DNA of 64,000 nucleotides from Acidimicrobiales bacterium (lineage in GTDB: Bacteria > Actinomycetota > Acidimicrobiia > Acidimicrobiales > MedAcidi-G1), in NCBI GenBank assembly GCA_030747595.1, contig JASLKK010000005.1, forward strand, positions 124,001 to 188,000, written 5' to 3'. Shown here in pieces: positions 34,067 through 42,568 of the stretch. Position 1 is the first letter of the stretch. Every line of letters begins with the position of its first letter. Below the pieces are notes generated by a model. That model did not search any database and was not told the origin of the DNA. It saw only the letters and a program-made list of their open reading frames with translations. The translations under genes and the position numbers were made by a program.

Positions 34067-34133
34067 TGCGATACCCCATCACCCATCTTCTCGAGACATG
34101 CCGCTTCCCGACGAGCGGAGTCGGGTGCCGACC

Positions 34134-35129
34134 ATGAAGTTGCTGCTCATCGTCAACCCGTCGGCGTCGTCGGTCACGGCTCGGACCCGGATCGTCATCC
34201 AAAAGGCGCTGTCAGCCGACCACCGACTGGAGGTGGCCGCCACCACCCGTCGAGGCCACGCCACCCGCTTAGCCCAGAGTGCGGCCAACGACGGCATCGA
34301 CGTCGTCGTCGTGCTGGGCGGTGATGGCACCCTCAACGAAGCAGCCAACGGACTAGTCGGGACCGAGACTGCGTTGGCCGCGCTGCCCGGCGGTTCCACC
34401 AACGTGTTCGCCCGAACACTCGGCCTGCCCGACGATCCTGTGGAGGCCACCGGCGCGCTGCTGGACGCCATCGATGCGGCGGCCATCCGTCGGGTGGGTC
34501 TTGGTTCGGTGAACGACCGCCACTTCCTGTTCCACGCCGGGATCGGGTTCGACGCCGCAGTGGTCGAACAGGTGGAACGCCGGGGAGGCCTGCTGAAGCG
34601 GTTCGCCGGCCATCCCCTCTACATCGCCGCCACCATCGATACTTGGATCCGCCACTACGACCACCGGCGGCCCGCCTTCCGGGTGACCTTTCCCACCGAC
34701 GTTGACCCAACGACGGGTCAATCAACCGGCGGGACGTCCGATGGGGGGCCGGGGATCCCCGGCGTGTTCGCTGCCTGCCTCAACACCGACCCCTACACGT
34801 ATCTGGGTACCCGGGGGCTCTCACTGGCACCGGCCGCCACCCTGGACAGCCCCCTCTCGGTGGCCACCTTCCGGAACCTCTCAGCGGTCACGCTGGCCAC
34901 CACCTTGGCCGCCGCCCTCGGCCTCCAATCGGCCAGGCGCCCCCGGTCGGACGGCAGGGCCGGCCTTGAGGTGCGTGACGGCGTCGAGTTGGCCGAGGTG
35001 ATCGCGTCGCGTCCCCTTCCTTGGCAGGTAGACGGCGACCACGTCGGCGAAGCCGAGAGATTGGTGGTTCGCCACCACCCGGACGTCATGGACCTGGTAG
35101 TCCCGCTGGCCTCGCCCGCCTTTTCCTAG
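34134..35129 (+). CDS. Diacylglycerol kinase-like lipid kinase
   Basis: 331 aa of the DAGK_cat family: KLLLIVNPSAS at the start, VVVLGGDGTLNEAANGL about residues 58-75 with the GGDGT nucleotide loop, ALPGGSTNVFART, FHAGIGFDAAVV, and a C-terminal beta-sandwich part ending WQVDGDHVGEAE. Phosphorylates diacylglycerol or a related lipid or sphingoid; the substrate cannot be told. The ATG at 34134 has GGAGTCGGG upstream; a GTG three codons earlier is the alternative start. Confidence 0.88.
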   Translation: MKLLLIVNPSASSVTARTRIVIQKALSADHRLEVAATTRRGHATRLAQSAANDGIDVVVVLGGDGTLNEAANGLVGTETALAALPGGSTNVFARTLGLPDDPVEATGALLDAIDAAAIRRVGLGSVNDRHFLFHAGIGFDAAVVEQVERRGGLLKRFAGHPLYIAATIDTWIRHYDHRRPAFRVTFPTDVDPTTGQSTGGTSDGGPGIPGVFAACLNTDPYTYLGTRGLSLAPAATLDSPLSVATFRNLSAVTLATTLAAALGLQSARRPRSDGRAGLEVRDGVELAEVIASRPLPWQVDGDHVGEAERLVVRHHPDVMDLVVPLASPAFS

Positions 35130-35168
35130 GGCGACCGCATGGCAACGGGCGTGGAACAAGGGGCCCGA

Positions 35169-35903
35169 TCAGCCGTCGACCCAGGTGCCGTCTCGCCGAC
35201 CGTCGATGACCGCCCGGGCCAACCCGGGGCGGTTGGTCACAATGCCGTCGACCCCCCAGTCGATCAGTTCAGCCATCCGTCCCGGATCGTCGACCGTCCA
35301 CACCAGCACGGCCAGACCACGATCTTGGGAGGCCGACACCAGATGCTCGTCGACCAGTTCGTCCCACGGATTCACCGACCCGTGCCCGTGGGACGCCGTG
35401 CGGTCCAGCATCAGGTCGGTCCCGTGACGCTCGGCCACGATCCACGCGGTGGGCAGTGACGGATCGGTGGCCCGGATCCGGTCCACCGCCGTGATATCGA
35501 ACGACGACACCAGCAACTGCTTGGGCGACCGATAGGCGACAGCCAGACCGGCCACCGCCTCGCACACCATGGCTGATGCATCATGGTCTGGGTCGCCGGG
35601 AAGGTTCTTCACCTCGACGTTGACGCCCATCCCGTCGCAGGCCTCAAAGGCCTCTGCCAGGTTGGGGATGTGGTCCGGTGCATCGGCGGCCCGCACCTCG
35701 CGCACTAGGCGGCCGTCGGCTAAATGGGCGTCGTGGTGGACCATCAACACGTCGTCGGCTGAGAGTCGCACGTCGAGTTCGACCCAGTCGGCACCCTGTA
35801 CCCGGGCCTCGACGAAGGCCTCCACCGTGTTCTCGGTCCGGTCGTATGACGCACCGCGGTGGGCCACCACCAGCGGTCGCCCATCGGGCCGTTCGGGTCT
35901 CAC
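35169..35903 (-). CDS. Glycerophosphodiester phosphodiesterase
   Basis: Hydrolyses glycerophosphodiesters to glycerol 3-phosphate and an alcohol. 244 aa: VAHRGASYDRTENTVEAF with the catalytic His and Arg, WVELDVRLSADDVLMVHHD with metal Glu/Asp and the second His, NVEVKN, and a closing VDGIVTNRPG. No signal peptide, so cytosolic. The GTG at 35903 was chosen because a -10 lies 8 nt upstream; a TTG two codons earlier is possible. Confidence 0.92.
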   Translation of the reverse strand: MRPERPDGRPLVVAHRGASYDRTENTVEAFVEARVQGADWVELDVRLSADDVLMVHHDAHLADGRLVREVRAADAPDHIPNLAEAFEACDGMGVNVEVKNLPGDPDHDASAMVCEAVAGLAVAYRSPKQLLVSSFDITAVDRIRATDPSLPTAWIVAERHGTDLMLDRTASHGHGSVNPWDELVDEHLVSASQDRGLAVLVWTVDDPGRMAELIDWGVDGIVTNRPGLARAVIDGRRDGTWVDG

Positions 35904-35911
35904 GGGCAACG

Positions 35912-35917
35912 ACCCTA
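35912..35917 (-). promoter_or_regulatory. -10 hexamer of the glycerophosphodiesterase (leaderless)
   Basis: TAGGGT with 8 nt to the GTG at 35903. Confidence 0.45.
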
Positions 35918-35944
35918 GGTCGCCACTTCACCCAGGCGGTCCCA

Positions 35945-37474
35945 TCACCCCGGATCTCGTGAATCCCCCCACGGTCCGACAAGCCGGTTGTTCGGGACCC
36001 ACACCTCAGCCACCGTGCCGCGGCCCCGCTCGACCGGCACCAGGCGGATACGCCCCCCCAACTCGCCTTCCACGAAGGTCCGCACGATGGTCAGGCCGAG
36101 CCCGGTGGCGTCGGCCACATCGAACCCCTCGGGGATTCCCACGCCGTCGTCGACCACCCGCACGACCAAGCCGTCAGCACGACGATCCAATTGGATGCGA
36201 ACCCAGCCCGGCGCTGAATCTCCATCGGTACCGCCAGCCTCCTGATCGGCCAATTGGGCGGCTGGGAAAGCGTGGTCGACGGCGTTCTGTAACAACTCGG
36301 TGAGGACGACGGCCATGGTCGTGGCAACCTGGCCGGGCACCACACCGGCATCACCCTCGACGGTGATCGACACTGGGCGGAGCGGCGAGGACACGCTCTC
36401 TTCCACCACCCGGACCAGCGGTCGCACGATCTCGGCGAACCCGACCTCGTCGTCCGCGCTCTGGGCCAGCGTCTCGTGCACCAGCGAGATGGCGCCGATG
36501 CGTCGCACCGACTCCCCGAGGGCCTCCCGGGCCTCTTCGCCCTCCAGGCGCCGGGCCTGGAGGCGCAACAGCGACGAGATGGTCTGCAGGTTGTTCTTCA
36601 CCCGGTGGTGGATCTCGCGAATGGTGGCGTCCTTGGATACCAGCTGGCGGTCGCGACGCCGCAGCTCGGTAACGTCACGCACCAGGACAATGGCCCCGGT
36701 CGGCGTACCAGCATCCAGCAGGGGGAAGCAATGGCTGACCACCGCCACCTCGTCGGGCCGTTCCATCTCGTCAATCACTGCAGTGCGACGGGCGAATGCC
36801 GACCGCAGCATCGACGAACCCAGCCCGGTGTCGTCGAACCGGGCGCCGGTGACCCCCCGGGTCACTCCCATGCGGTGCAGGGTGGAGACCGCGTTGGGTG
36901 AAGCGAACTCGATTCGACCGTCGGCGTCGACGAGTAGCAGACCATCGCCCACCCGGGGCGTCCGATGTCGAAGCCGTTCCTCGTCCTGGTACGGAAACTC
37001 CCCTCGCTCGAGCATCCGGGCGAAGCGGTCGAACACCGTCAGGTAGGTGCGTTCCTGCTCGCTGCCCGGTCGGTCCTCAGGTCGTAGCCGTTCGCGAGCA
37101 AGCACGGCGATGGTCTCGCCATCGCGGCGTACCGGCACGGCCGTGAGGTGCACCGTTCGCTCCGAACCAACCTCGACCGCGCCGTCCACCGTGCACTCGG
37201 CCTCGAATGCTTTGACGATCAGAGGCCTGCGTCGGGGCTCGAATACCTGGCCGACGAGATCGGCCCGATACAGGGTGGTCCCGGTGGTGGGTCGCATGTG
37301 TCCCAACAGGACCAACGACCCGTCCGCTCGACGCGAGTCCCGGGCATAGAGGATGAGGTCGGCGAACGACAGGTCGGCTAGGAGGCCCCAGACGCTGACC
37401 AGATTCTGAAGATGGGTGATTCGGACCTCGTCGAGGTCCGAATGGGCCCGGGCCAACTCGGGGAGGGTCGCCAC
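35945..37474 (-). CDS. PdtaS-like sensor histidine kinase (HisKA_2 type)
   Basis: 509 aa, cytosolic. N-terminal GAF-like H_kinase_N domain (to about 150), a PAS domain (VGDGLLLVDADGRIEFASPN, 175-280), then EIHHRVKNNLQTISSLL about residue 292 with the phosphorylated His of HisKA_2 kinases, and an HATPase domain with LLQNAVDHAF and DDGVGIPEGF. PdtaS of mycobacteria pairs with PdtaR, an RNA-binding antiterminator of ANTAR type; no such partner is in this window. GTG start. Confidence 0.9.
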   Translation of the reverse strand: MATLPELARAHSDLDEVRITHLQNLVSVWGLLADLSFADLILYARDSRRADGSLVLLGHMRPTTGTTLYRADLVGQVFEPRRRPLIVKAFEAECTVDGAVEVGSERTVHLTAVPVRRDGETIAVLARERLRPEDRPGSEQERTYLTVFDRFARMLERGEFPYQDEERLRHRTPRVGDGLLLVDADGRIEFASPNAVSTLHRMGVTRGVTGARFDDTGLGSSMLRSAFARRTAVIDEMERPDEVAVVSHCFPLLDAGTPTGAIVLVRDVTELRRRDRQLVSKDATIREIHHRVKNNLQTISSLLRLQARRLEGEEAREALGESVRRIGAISLVHETLAQSADDEVGFAEIVRPLVRVVEESVSSPLRPVSITVEGDAGVVPGQVATTMAVVLTELLQNAVDHAFPAAQLADQEAGGTDGDSAPGWVRIQLDRRADGLVVRVVDDGVGIPEGFDVADATGLGLTIVRTFVEGELGGRIRLVPVERGRGTVAEVWVPNNRLVGPWGDSRDPG

Positions 37475-37521
37475 CGGCCCGCTGCTCCCCGACCCCTACG
37501 TGTCGTCTCTCCGGCTGTTAA

Positions 37522-37752
37522 TCAGCCGAAGCCGACGGGGTTGTGCCCGCCGTCGGCACCGATGTCTACGTAGGCGATCCGCTCGGCAGGTACCCCCACC
37601 CGGCGGCCTCGCACGTCGGTCAGCCACAGCACAGCACCGTCGCCGCCCACCGCCGACTCGACGTCGGCCACCAGGGCGTCCACGTCAGTGTCGTCGGCCA
37701 GTTCGACGGTGATCTCCTTGGGGGTGTTGGTGACCCCGATGCGTACGTCCAC
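37522..37752 (-). CDS. DUF3107 family protein
   Basis: 76 aa matching the actinobacterial DUF3107: MDVRIGVTNTPKEITVEL, a middle helix, GAVLWLTDVRGRRVGVPAERIAYVDIG. Function unknown. GTG start with GGGAGCGG upstream. It lies between mrp and the PdtaS-like kinase gene on the same strand. Confidence 0.88.
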   Translation of the reverse strand: MDVRIGVTNTPKEITVELADDTDVDALVADVESAVGGDGAVLWLTDVRGRRVGVPAERIAYVDIGADGGHNPVGFG

Positions 37753-37783
37753 GTTCCGCTCCCGTTCCTTCGTTCCCTGACCG

Positions 37784-38923
37784 TCAGAGAACCTTGAGTT
37801 CTCTGTGCCGACGCTTCGTCGGCTTCATCTCCACGTCCAGCACCCGGGCCAGTTCCGCGAATACCGCGCCCACCTCAGTCGAGGGGTCGATGGCGACCGG
37901 TTGCCCTCGATCGGCACCGTCGCGCATGGCCGGCACCAGGGGTACCTGGCCGAGCAGCGGCACGCCGACCCGGTCAGCCAGCACCTGTCCGCCTCCGGCA
38001 CCGAACAGTTCGTAGCGAGTGCCATCGTCGCCGGTGAACCACGACATGTTCTCGATGACCCCGTGGACCTTCAGGTTGACCTTGTCGGCCATGAAAGCCG
38101 CTCGCTGGGCCACTGTCTGGGCAACGGGTTGCGGAGTGGTCACCACGTACATCTCCGCAGTCGGCAGGAAGCCAGCCAACGAGATGGAGATGTCTCCGGT
38201 TCCCGGGGGGAGGTCAACCAGCAGGTAGTCGGGCTCATCCCAGTAGACGTCGGTCAGGAACTGCTCAAGCGCCTTGTGGAGCATCGGGCCCCGCCAAATG
38301 ACCGGCTGGTCCTCCTCGGCAAAGAATCCCATGGAGATACAACGCACCCCGTGACCCTCCGGCGGGATAAGCATGTCGTCGATAACCGTCGGGGGCTGGT
38401 TGACGCCCAGCATCCGGGGAATGGAGAACCCCCACACGTCAGCATCCACGACGGCTACGTCACGGCCCCGACCTGCGAGGGCCACAGCCAGATTGGTGGT
38501 GACCGAGGACTTGCCCACGCCGCCCTTGCCCGAGGCGATGAGCAGCACCCTGGTCGACGAGTTGGCCTCGGCGAACGGCACGGCCCGTCCCTCGGAATGG
38601 CCGTAGGTCGAGTTCGTGCCGGCGGTCGCCGCCGGATCGCCGTGGAGTCGCTCACGCAGCTCAGCCAGTTCGGTCTCGGTCATCACGGTGAACTCGACCT
38701 CGGTGGCGCCCACGCCATCCAACGCTGTGACCGCATCACCGACCGACTGCTGAATCTCGGCCTTCATCGGACATCCGGGCACAGTCAGGGCTACCTGGAC
38801 GGTGACCTGGGCGCCGGAGATACCGATCTCACGAACCATGCCGAGATCGACGATGCTGCGGCGGAGTTCAGGGTCCTGAACGGGCCGGAGGGCATCAACC
38901 ACCTGGGGTTCGGTGACCGGCAC
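37784..38923 (-). CDS. mrp: Fe-S cluster carrier protein Mrp/ApbC
   Basis: P-loop ATPase that transfers Fe-S clusters to apoproteins. 379 aa from the GTG at 38923. Residues 1-85 are a MIP18/DUF59 domain (VVDALRPVQDPELRRSIVDLGMV). Then come ASGKGGVGKSSVTTNLAVAL about residue 125 (deviant Walker A), DADVWGFSIPRMLG, DYLLVDLPPGTGDISIS and VIENMSWF. The usual CxxC is not seen (ENMSWFTGDDGTRYELFG), as in several actinobacterial members. It is divergent from a SufR-like regulator. Confidence 0.93.
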   Translation of the reverse strand: MPVTEPQVVDALRPVQDPELRRSIVDLGMVREIGISGAQVTVQVALTVPGCPMKAEIQQSVGDAVTALDGVGATEVEFTVMTETELAELRERLHGDPAATAGTNSTYGHSEGRAVPFAEANSSTRVLLIASGKGGVGKSSVTTNLAVALAGRGRDVAVVDADVWGFSIPRMLGVNQPPTVIDDMLIPPEGHGVRCISMGFFAEEDQPVIWRGPMLHKALEQFLTDVYWDEPDYLLVDLPPGTGDISISLAGFLPTAEMYVVTTPQPVAQTVAQRAAFMADKVNLKVHGVIENMSWFTGDDGTRYELFGAGGGQVLADRVGVPLLGQVPLVPAMRDGADRGQPVAIDPSTEVGAVFAELARVLDVEMKPTKRRHRELKVL

Positions 38924-39025
38924 GGGGCTCCTGTTCGAGGATCTGTCGAGGGACCGAACGCTGGTCGAGCGCACGGCCGACAAGTCCAAACGACCGCTGG
39001 CGGCCGTCTGGAGTGCCGGGATCGG

Positions 39026-39031
39026 TAGAAT
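39026..39031 (+). promoter_or_regulatory. -10 hexamer of the SufR-like gene (leaderless)
   Basis: TAGAAT with 6 nt to the GTG at 39038. Confidence 0.55.
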
Positions 39032-39037
39032 AACCGG

Positions 39038-39766
39038 GTGGACGGGCCCCCCCTCACGGCTACCGAGTTCTCTTCGGCGGTCACGGCGATCACCGGAGCA
39101 TTCGGTGACCCGACTCGACGGGACATCTACCTGCACGTCCGTGAACGTGTCGACGAGGACGCGGGCGTCACTGCAACGGATACCGCTGCGGCCTTCAACC
39201 TCCATCCCAACGTGGCCCGCCACCACCTAGACAAGCTGGCCGCCGGCGGCTATCTGGAAATCGCCGTGGAACGCCCCGAGGGCGCATCGGCCGGCCGGCC
39301 CTCCAAGCACTACCGGGTGGCCGACGCCAGCTCCCCCCTTGAACTCCCGGTCCGTCAGGACGCCGTGCTGGTCAGCCTGCTGGGCCGTGCTCTGGCTCTC
39401 CTGCCCAGCGACCAGGCCGAGGAGATGGCCGAGGAGGTGGGCGCCGAGGTCGGTCGGAGCATGGCGGGCTCCCTCGGATCCGACGAGGCCCACCGGTCGT
39501 TGCGATCGGCCATGCAGGTGGTGGCCGAGGCCCTCACCGCCCACGGTTTCGCCGCTCGAGCTGAACGGTCGGGTGACAATCGTCTGAGGATCGTCTCCGA
39601 ACACTGTCCGTTCGGCGGCGTACCGATCGACCATCCCGTGATCTGCGCGGTCGACCGGGGCCTGGTACGCGGAATGCTGGGCGCCCTGTATGGCGAGACG
39701 ACTGCTGAGACGCGGTCGTCGCTGCCCATGGGTGATGCAGTGTGCGTCACCGACGTCTTAGCCTGA
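39038..39766 (+). CDS. SufR-like Fe-S-sensing transcriptional regulator
   Basis: 242 aa. Winged helix-turn-helix at residues 10-95 (AFGDPTRRDIYLHV, NLHPNVARHHLDKLAAGGYL). The C-terminal domain has Cys at about 190, 203 and 236 (SEHCPFG, HPVICAVD, GDAVCVTD), the arrangement known from SufR, which holds a 4Fe-4S cluster and represses Fe-S assembly genes. It is divergent from mrp, an Fe-S carrier, with 114 nt between start codons, and is followed by a cysteine desulfurase fragment, all consistent with Fe-S control. Confidence 0.85.
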   Translation: MDGPPLTATEFSSAVTAITGAFGDPTRRDIYLHVRERVDEDAGVTATDTAAAFNLHPNVARHHLDKLAAGGYLEIAVERPEGASAGRPSKHYRVADASSPLELPVRQDAVLVSLLGRALALLPSDQAEEMAEEVGAEVGRSMAGSLGSDEAHRSLRSAMQVVAEALTAHGFAARAERSGDNRLRIVSEHCPFGGVPIDHPVICAVDRGLVRGMLGALYGETTAETRSSLPMGDAVCVTDVLA

Positions 39767-39801
39767 CCCGCACCCTTCTTCAGGCCTCCGTGCGCACGCC
39801 C

Positions 39802-40179
39802 GTGACCCACCACTATCTAGATCGCGCGTCTACCTCGCCGGGCCGCCAGGAGGCCGTGGACCCAAAGAGAGCCACCCTGAGCAACGGCATCGGCGATCTC
39901 GGTCGCATTCACCACGAAGAGATGGTGGCCCGTCACGCTGCGGAGGAGACCCGAGAGCCCCTGGCCGCCATAGTCGGAGCCTGGAACCGGGAGGTCGTCT
40001 TCACCTCGAATGCCACCGGGGCCATGGACGTCGATGCCTACCGGTCGTTACGCCTGTCAGTCGGCTGGTGTTCCACACAGGCCGATTTGGAAGCGGCGAC
40101 CGCGGCGGTGTCAGGCATCATTCGGGACCTCGGGGCACTCCGTCAGGATCCTCACGACCAGCCACACGACAAGCCATGA
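39802..40179 (+). CDS. Internally deleted cysteine desulfurase (NifS/IscS-like) mini-protein
   Basis: 125 aa. The first 75 residues follow the start of class V cysteine desulfurases: HHYLDRASTSPGRQEAV (YLDxAATxPxxPxxV), IHHEEMVARHA, REVVFTSNATGAMD. The text then jumps to what is normally the C-terminal end, YRSLRLSVGWCSTQADLEAA. About 270 residues, with the PLP-binding Lys, its His partner and the catalytic Cys, are missing, so it cannot be a desulfurase. Yet the frame is open and its stop overlaps the next start (ATGA). It could be a recent deletion or a retained small regulator or scaffold. GTG start. Confidence 0.7.
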   Translation: MTHHYLDRASTSPGRQEAVDPKRATLSNGIGDLGRIHHEEMVARHAAEETREPLAAIVGAWNREVVFTSNATGAMDVDAYRSLRLSVGWCSTQADLEAATAAVSGIIRDLGALRQDPHDQPHDKP

Positions 40180-40655
40180 CCATCCTCCTCATCCGTCACG
40201 GTTCGGCCGGCGATCCCTACCGCTGGTCGGGTGACGACGTCGACCGACCGCTGGATGCCGCCGGTACCGACCAGGCCACCCGTCTAGCCGACCATGTAGA
40301 CGGGCTGCTGGCCGGTCGGCCGCTGACCGAAATCCGCAGCAGCCGGGCCGTCCGGTGCCTTCAGACCGTCGGGCCGACCGCAGGCCGCCACGGCCTACTC
40401 CCGGAGACCGACCCTTCCCTGTTCGAGGGCGCTTCGTCCGCCATGACCGAACTGGTCCGGGGACACGCCAGAGCCGAGGACGCCGACCGACGGGTCGTGG
40501 TGCTTTGTAGCCACTCCGACGTCATCCCCGACGTGATCCGTGACGTGGTCTCCGACGGCGTCGGACTGAGCGGCGGAAGGGGCTGCGCGTACGCCTCGAT
40601 CTGGGAACTGACGGTGGCCGACGGCGCCGTCGTGCACGCCCATTACCACGAGTAG
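40176..40655 (+). CDS. SixA-like histidine phosphatase
   Basis: 159 aa, short phosphoglycerate-mutase-fold phosphatase. ILLIRHGSAGDPY at the N-terminus, SSRAVRCLQTV, and VVLCSHSDVIPDV with the second catalytic His. It is the length of SixA, which dephosphorylates phosphohistidine proteins; other small substrates are possible. Start overlaps the preceding stop by 4 nt. Confidence 0.87.
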   Translation: MTILLIRHGSAGDPYRWSGDDVDRPLDAAGTDQATRLADHVDGLLAGRPLTEIRSSRAVRCLQTVGPTAGRHGLLPETDPSLFEGASSAMTELVRGHARAEDADRRVVVLCSHSDVIPDVIRDVVSDGVGLSGGRGCAYASIWELTVADGAVVHAHYHE

Positions 40656-40700
40656 CGGACCGGCTTATCTCGGGCCGGCAAAAGGCGCCAGGCCAACGGC

Positions 40701-42008
40701 TCAGCCGTCGAGCAGGCCCAACGAGATGAGGGAAGCAGTGAGATCGGCCGGGGGATCTTCCAGGGCGGCGAAGGCCCGGACATCTGCAGCCACCTGATCG
40801 GCGCGGGCAGGCACCGACATGCCCACTACGGCCCGGTAGGCCAACGCGTACGGGTCGGTCGGCCCGACGACTACCGCCTCGTCGAGACCAGCCAGACCCC
40901 GTTCGACCAACTCGGGCACCCGGGTCGAGGCCAGCAACCATCCCCGCTCGGCCAGTAGGGCAGCCCGCTCCGGTTGGCGACCCGCACCCGCCCGCTCGGC
41001 GGCATCTAGACCCGAATCCAGGAGCTCAAGGGCGGCCAACAACTCGCCCTCGGAAGCCAACGCACCGGCGATCCGCTGGCGGAGCCGGCTGGCGGCCAGC
41101 AGGTCTCCCACTATGGGCGGTGCTTCTAGGTCGTCGAGCACCGTCAGGTCGACCGCGGCCCCGACGTGGTCACCCTCGGCGTGACGGGCCGACGCCCGGA
41201 ACACCCGCACGTCAGCAAAGGCGCCATCGGAGGCCACGGCATCGTCCAGGTCAACCAGAGCGGCGACCCGGTCGCCGGTTCGCCAGCGAGACCAACCCCG
41301 GTAGGCCAGTGCCTCCACGTTGGACGGCTGGATCTCCAGGACCTGGGTGTAGAGCGCATCAGCGTCAGCCGGCGCTGCCACCCCCGCCTCGGCCAGCAGC
41401 GTGCGCGTTGACGACCTGATGTCGCCGGTGAGGGCACTGCCGGCCGTACGGTCCCCCGCTGTGCGAGCCACTAGAACGCCGGCCAGCACGGCGACCACCG
41501 CCACCCCGACCAGCGCCAGATTTCGATTCGACGTGTTGCCCGAGGTTCCGACACCGTCCGATCCCGCAGCGGAACCCGCCTGAGTTCTGGGCCAACCCGA
41601 TGTCCAGCGGGCGACGGCCAGGCTCACACCGGTGAGGGCCGCCGCTGCGGCCAGCACGGGCAGCACCCAGACCAAGCCGGTCAGGCCCCGACCGGTCGGC
41701 GTGTAGTCGATGTCCTCGCCGAAGCGGTCCACCAGCATGGTCCGGACCTCGGCATCGGTTCGACCCTCATCGACCATCGTGCGGATGGTCGTCCGGATGG
41801 TTCGGGCAATGGGCACATCGGACTCACCCAGGGACTGGCCCTGACAGACCGGACAGGCGAAGTCCCCGGCCAGGGCGTGGACCCGATCGGCATTGGTGCG
41901 CGGCGCCTGATCGGCTACTTCGGACACCACAAGGCTGCCCACCACCACAACGAGCACCAGCAGCCAGATAGCCCGGCCCCAGCCGGTACGAGCGGGCCGA
42001 CCGTTCAC
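40701..42008 (-). CDS. ccmH: Cytochrome c maturation protein CcmH with TPR domain (CcmH/CcmI-like)
   Basis: 435 aa. A first membrane helix, then DFACPVCQGQSLGESD about residue 45 with the CxxC that reduces apocytochrome c, two further helices near 110 and 160, then a TPR-like helical domain (DALYTQVLEIQPSNVEALAYRGWSRW) to the end, corresponding to CcmI. One gene therefore carries both roles. GTG start overlapping the ccmG stop by 4 nt. Last gene of the ccm operon. Confidence 0.9.
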   Translation of the reverse strand: MNGRPARTGWGRAIWLLVLVVVVGSLVVSEVADQAPRTNADRVHALAGDFACPVCQGQSLGESDVPIARTIRTTIRTMVDEGRTDAEVRTMLVDRFGEDIDYTPTGRGLTGLVWVLPVLAAAAALTGVSLAVARWTSGWPRTQAGSAAGSDGVGTSGNTSNRNLALVGVAVVAVLAGVLVARTAGDRTAGSALTGDIRSSTRTLLAEAGVAAPADADALYTQVLEIQPSNVEALAYRGWSRWRTGDRVAALVDLDDAVASDGAFADVRVFRASARHAEGDHVGAAVDLTVLDDLEAPPIVGDLLAASRLRQRIAGALASEGELLAALELLDSGLDAAERAGAGRQPERAALLAERGWLLASTRVPELVERGLAGLDEAVVVGPTDPYALAYRAVVGMSVPARADQVAADVRAFAALEDPPADLTASLISLGLLDG

Positions 42009-42568
42009 GATCCGGTCCGATCTCCGGCCACGGCAGCCAGGCCTCGATTCAGAAGGCCTTCCAGGTCCTCGCGGACTACGCCACCGACCACCTTGGCGGC
42101 TACGTGACCCGACGGGGTCACGAGGTATGACTCGGGAACCGCAACCACGCCCCAGTCCACGGCGATCCGACCGGTGTCGGCGGGAAGGACCGGCCACCCG
42201 CCGCCGTGTTCGGCGAAGAAGCGGGAGATGGCCGACGAGCGGTCGTCGAAGGCCACGCTGACCACCCGGACCTCAGGCACCGCCGGATCGGACCCGTCGT
42301 GGACCTCGGCGAAAGCCACCAACTCTGGGTGTTCCTCGATGCATGGGACGCAGGTGGTGGAGAAGAAGTTGACCAGCACCCAGCGGCCCCGTTGATCATC
42401 AATGTCCCAGACGGTGCCGTCGAGCGTGATGCCCGCCACCGGTGGTGCCACGGCACCCACCAGGTGGGTGGTCATCCGGTCCCGCACGGCCTCACGGGTA
42501 GCGAACACCATGACAAGCACGGCGAGCACCAGGCCCACAACCAACGCGGCGCGACGTACCGGATTCAT
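42005..42568 (-). CDS. ccmG: Thiol:disulfide oxidoreductase CcmG (DsbE/ResA-like)
   Basis: Membrane-anchored thioredoxin of 187 aa. N-terminal helix (VVGLVLAVLVMVF), then GRWVLVNFFSTTCVPCIEEHPEL with the CxxC active site about residue 74, and VVAVPESYLVTPSG holding the cis-Pro. Keeps apocytochrome c cysteines reduced for heme attachment. Overlaps ccmF and ccmH by 4 nt at each end. Confidence 0.92.
   Translation of the reverse strand: MNPVRRAALVVGLVLAVLVMVFATREAVRDRMTTHLVGAVAPPVAGITLDGTVWDIDDQRGRWVLVNFFSTTCVPCIEEHPELVAFAEVHDGSDPAVPEVRVVSVAFDDRSSAISRFFAEHGGGWPVLPADTGRIAVDWGVVAVPESYLVTPSGHVAAKVVGGVVREDLEGLLNRGLAAVAGDRTGS

Noticed and set aside
37805-39028. Long plus-strand ORF opposite mrp
   Set aside because: Antisense shadow with His/Arg/Gly bias and no motif.
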